Origin: an uncultured Oscillospiraceae bacterium
Lineage (GTDB): Bacteria; Bacillota; Clostridia; Oscillospirales; Ruminococcaceae
DNA: 5,615 nucleotides
Assembly (NCBI GenBank): GCA_934463345.1
Contig: CAKSJL010000100.1
Span: 1-5,615, forward strand
Direction of reading: 5' to 3'
The notes under the pieces were generated by a model. The model had not been told where the DNA came from. It did not search any database and was given only the letters and a program-made list of their open reading frames with translations. How positions within the stretch are numbered: the first letter of the stretch is position 1; every line of letters begins with the position of its first letter. This document shows positions 5,458 to 5,615 of this stretch, in pieces. The position numbers and the translations under genes were made by a program.

Positions 5458-5615
5458 TTTTGTTGGGGCGGGCTGCGGCGCACCGGATCTTATAACTGTT
5501 CGTGGTATGAAACTCCTTGAAAGCGCAGATACGATAATTTATGCAGGATCACTTGTCAATCCTCAGCTTCTGGACTACGCAAAAGATGACTGCGAAATAT
5601 TAAACAGTGCATATA
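5450..5615 (+). CDS. cbiF: Cobalt-precorrin-4 C11-methyltransferase CbiF (partial, N-terminal 55 residues)
   Basis: This is the first 55 residues of a tetrapyrrole methyltransferase that runs off the right edge; CbiF/CobM proteins are about 250 residues. It uses S-adenosylmethionine to methylate C-11 of cobalt-precorrin-4. The N-terminal SAM loop reads VGAGCGAPDLITVRG (5-19), followed by ADTIIYAGSLVNPQLLDY (27-44); the YAGSLVNP block is typical of CbiF/CobM and separates it from CbiL and CbiH. Cys replaces the Pro found in the more usual GAGPG. GGAGG (5439-5443) lies six nucleotides before ATG, a strong ribosome binding site placed inside cbiD, with which it overlaps by eight nucleotides. More cbi genes (for example cbiG, cbiH, cbiJ, cbiE and cbiT) would be expected downstream. 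Confidence 0.93.
   Translation, partial: MVDFVGAGCGAPDLITVRGMKLLESADTIIYAGSLVNPQLLDYAKDDCEILNSAY

Overview
The window is 5.6 kb from a low-GC, Firmicutes-like genome. The evidence is strong AGGAGG/GGAGG ribosome binding sites, extended -10 promoters of the TGnTATAAT type, AT-rich intergenic DNA and an oxygen-independent (cbi-type) cobalamin pathway. Protein style and codon use (many AGA, GGA and CTT codons) suggest a Clostridia/Ruminococcus-like anaerobe, but the genus is inferred.

Left part (1-826, minus strand): a two-gene unit made of a 77-residue PptA-like tautomerase and a Maf-family nucleoside triphosphate pyrophosphatase that runs off the left edge. The two genes share an ATGA stop/start overlap. 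They are preceded by a well-formed extended -10 promoter and a leader of about 140 nt. The first 93 nt of that leader can fold into a closed, branched structure starting at the predicted transcription start. I do not recognise the structure as a known RNA family.

Middle (862-2834, plus strand): a divergent extended -10 promoter with the same ATGATATAAT core drives, through a leader of about 170 nt, a complete alpha-phosphoglucomutase/phosphomannomutase (pgcA type) with all the signature loops of the family.

Right part (2835-5615, plus strand): an anaerobic corrin-ring operon, cbiC, cbiL, cbiD and the start of cbiF. Intergenic gaps are 9 nt or less, or the genes overlap by 8 nt. These enzymes are C20-methyltransferase (CbiL), C11-methyltransferase (CbiF), C1-methyltransferase (CbiD) and C11-to-C12 methylmutase (CbiC), so the locus builds the corrin ring of vitamin B12. 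Between pgcA and cbiC lies an 18-bp hairpin ending in a T run. It may end pgcA transcription or act as an attenuator of the cbi operon, because it sits only about 11 nt before the cbiC ribosome binding site and contains a second SD-ATG pair in the same frame. I see no recognisable cobalamin riboswitch in that gap.

The genes are ordinary. The unexplained signals are in the two intergenic regions. No mobile element, CRISPR array, tRNA or rRNA was seen.
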